Below are positions 6,868 through 7,268 of a DNA stretch of 7,268 nucleotides, in pieces. The stretch is from Planctomycetales bacterium (GTDB lineage: Bacteria > Planctomycetota > Planctomycetia > Pirellulales > Thermoguttaceae). Below the pieces are notes generated by a model, which ran no database searches, was not told the DNA's origin, and saw only the letters and a list, made by a program, of their open reading frames with translations. The position numbers were made by a program, and so were the translations under genes. How positions within the stretch are numbered: the first letter of the stretch is position 1; each line of letters opens with the position of its first letter. The stretch is taken from assembly GCA_007127495.1 (NCBI GenBank), contig SKZG01000318.1, forward strand, positions 1-7,268, read 5' to 3'.

Positions 6868-7268
6868 TCACGGAATCGGCGCATCGCCGTTCGGCTCGCT
6901 CGCGGCGAGGCACGGCTCGCCCCAGTCGGCCCGAAAGCGGTGCCCGCATGGCTTGCATGCGACCCGCCTTCCCACATACGCCGCCGGAACGGCGCTTCCC
7001 TTGCCGCAGCCGCCACACTGCACCTGAAACTGCCACGACCCGCCGAGCAAATGCTTCCACTGTTCCGGAGTGCATCCGGGCAAGTCGATGTCGTCGGGTT
7101 CGAAGACGGTGAGCAATTTCTTAGTCACGGGAGTCACGTTGGCAATGCGATTGCCCAGCCGGCGGACGGCGCCTTCGAACGCGTTGCGCACCAGGCGGCC
7201 GTTGCCGAAGTGCTCGTCGCGCCGCTGGTGAAGCCAATGGAGCCCCAGCAGAAGGCGAACCCGAGTCG
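6868..7268 (-). CDS. AAA+ ATPase (CbbX/SpoVK-like) C-terminal part with zinc ribbon, 5' partial
   Basis: Only the last 132 residues are visible; the frame stays open to the right edge, beyond the GTG at 7191. The first visible part, LHQRRDEHFGNGRLVRNAFE, continuing into GAVRRLGNRIA, matches the C-terminal helical lid and sensor-2 region of CbbX/SpoVK-type AAA+ ATPases, where a GN(A/G)R..RN motif is typical. The Walker A and B motifs must lie outside the window. After a linker (FEPDDIDLPGCTPEQWKHL) comes a zinc-ribbon-like module with two CxxC pairs, CGGC and CKPC, 19 residues between them. The ribbon is followed by HRFRADWGEPCL and a short tail. The family's usual role is remodelling protein complexes with ATP; the target here is unknown. 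Starting at the GTG at 7191 would split the conserved motif, so that start is not real. Confidence 0.78.
   Translation of the reverse strand, partial: TRVRLLLGLHWLHQRRDEHFGNGRLVRNAFEGAVRRLGNRIANVTPVTKKLLTVFEPDDIDLPGCTPEQWKHLLGGSWQFQVQCGGCGKGSAVPAAYVGRRVACKPCGHRFRADWGEPCLAASEPNGDAPIP

Noticed and set aside
5532..7016. 494-aa minus-strand open frame opposite the methyltransferase
   Set aside because: It shadows a gene with intact PCMT motifs and has no recognisable motifs of its own.

Overview
The window is GC-rich bacterial chromosomal DNA with four main genes, a fifth cut by the right edge, and two structured intergenic regions. The gene types suggest a planctomycete or a relative: a large secretin with a helical N-terminal region, an exported isoaspartyl methyltransferase carrying a carbohydrate-binding-like domain, and an AAA+ ATPase with a zinc-ribbon tail. 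This placement is an inference from gene style, since there is no rRNA or other marker gene.

Layout. Positions 1-2392 (+) hold most of a GspD-like secretin whose start lies left of the window. It converges on a leftward pair: a B12-binding-type radical SAM protein (5266-3488) followed 45 bp later by a Cof-type HAD phosphatase (3442-2606). The 213-bp gap between the converging genes (2393-2605) holds two strong stem-loops. One is probably the secretin terminator; the other is a perfect 17-bp inverted repeat around a 58-nt loop.

The divergent gap (5267-5624) holds a 71-bp element that can fold as a compact cloverleaf (5339-5409), with candidate -10 boxes on either side. To its right is the exported methyltransferase (5625-6863, +). 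Its stop lies only 4 bp from the stop of the partial AAA+ ATPase gene (6868-7268, -).

How the genes relate. The radical SAM and HAD genes probably share a transcript, though no joint pathway is evident. The methyltransferase and the secretin both act outside the cytoplasm but are not linked in an operon. I see no CRISPR array, transposase, rRNA or tRNA, and no defence or biosynthetic cluster. The most unusual items are the cloverleaf repeat, the 17-bp inverted repeat and the exported methyltransferase fusion.
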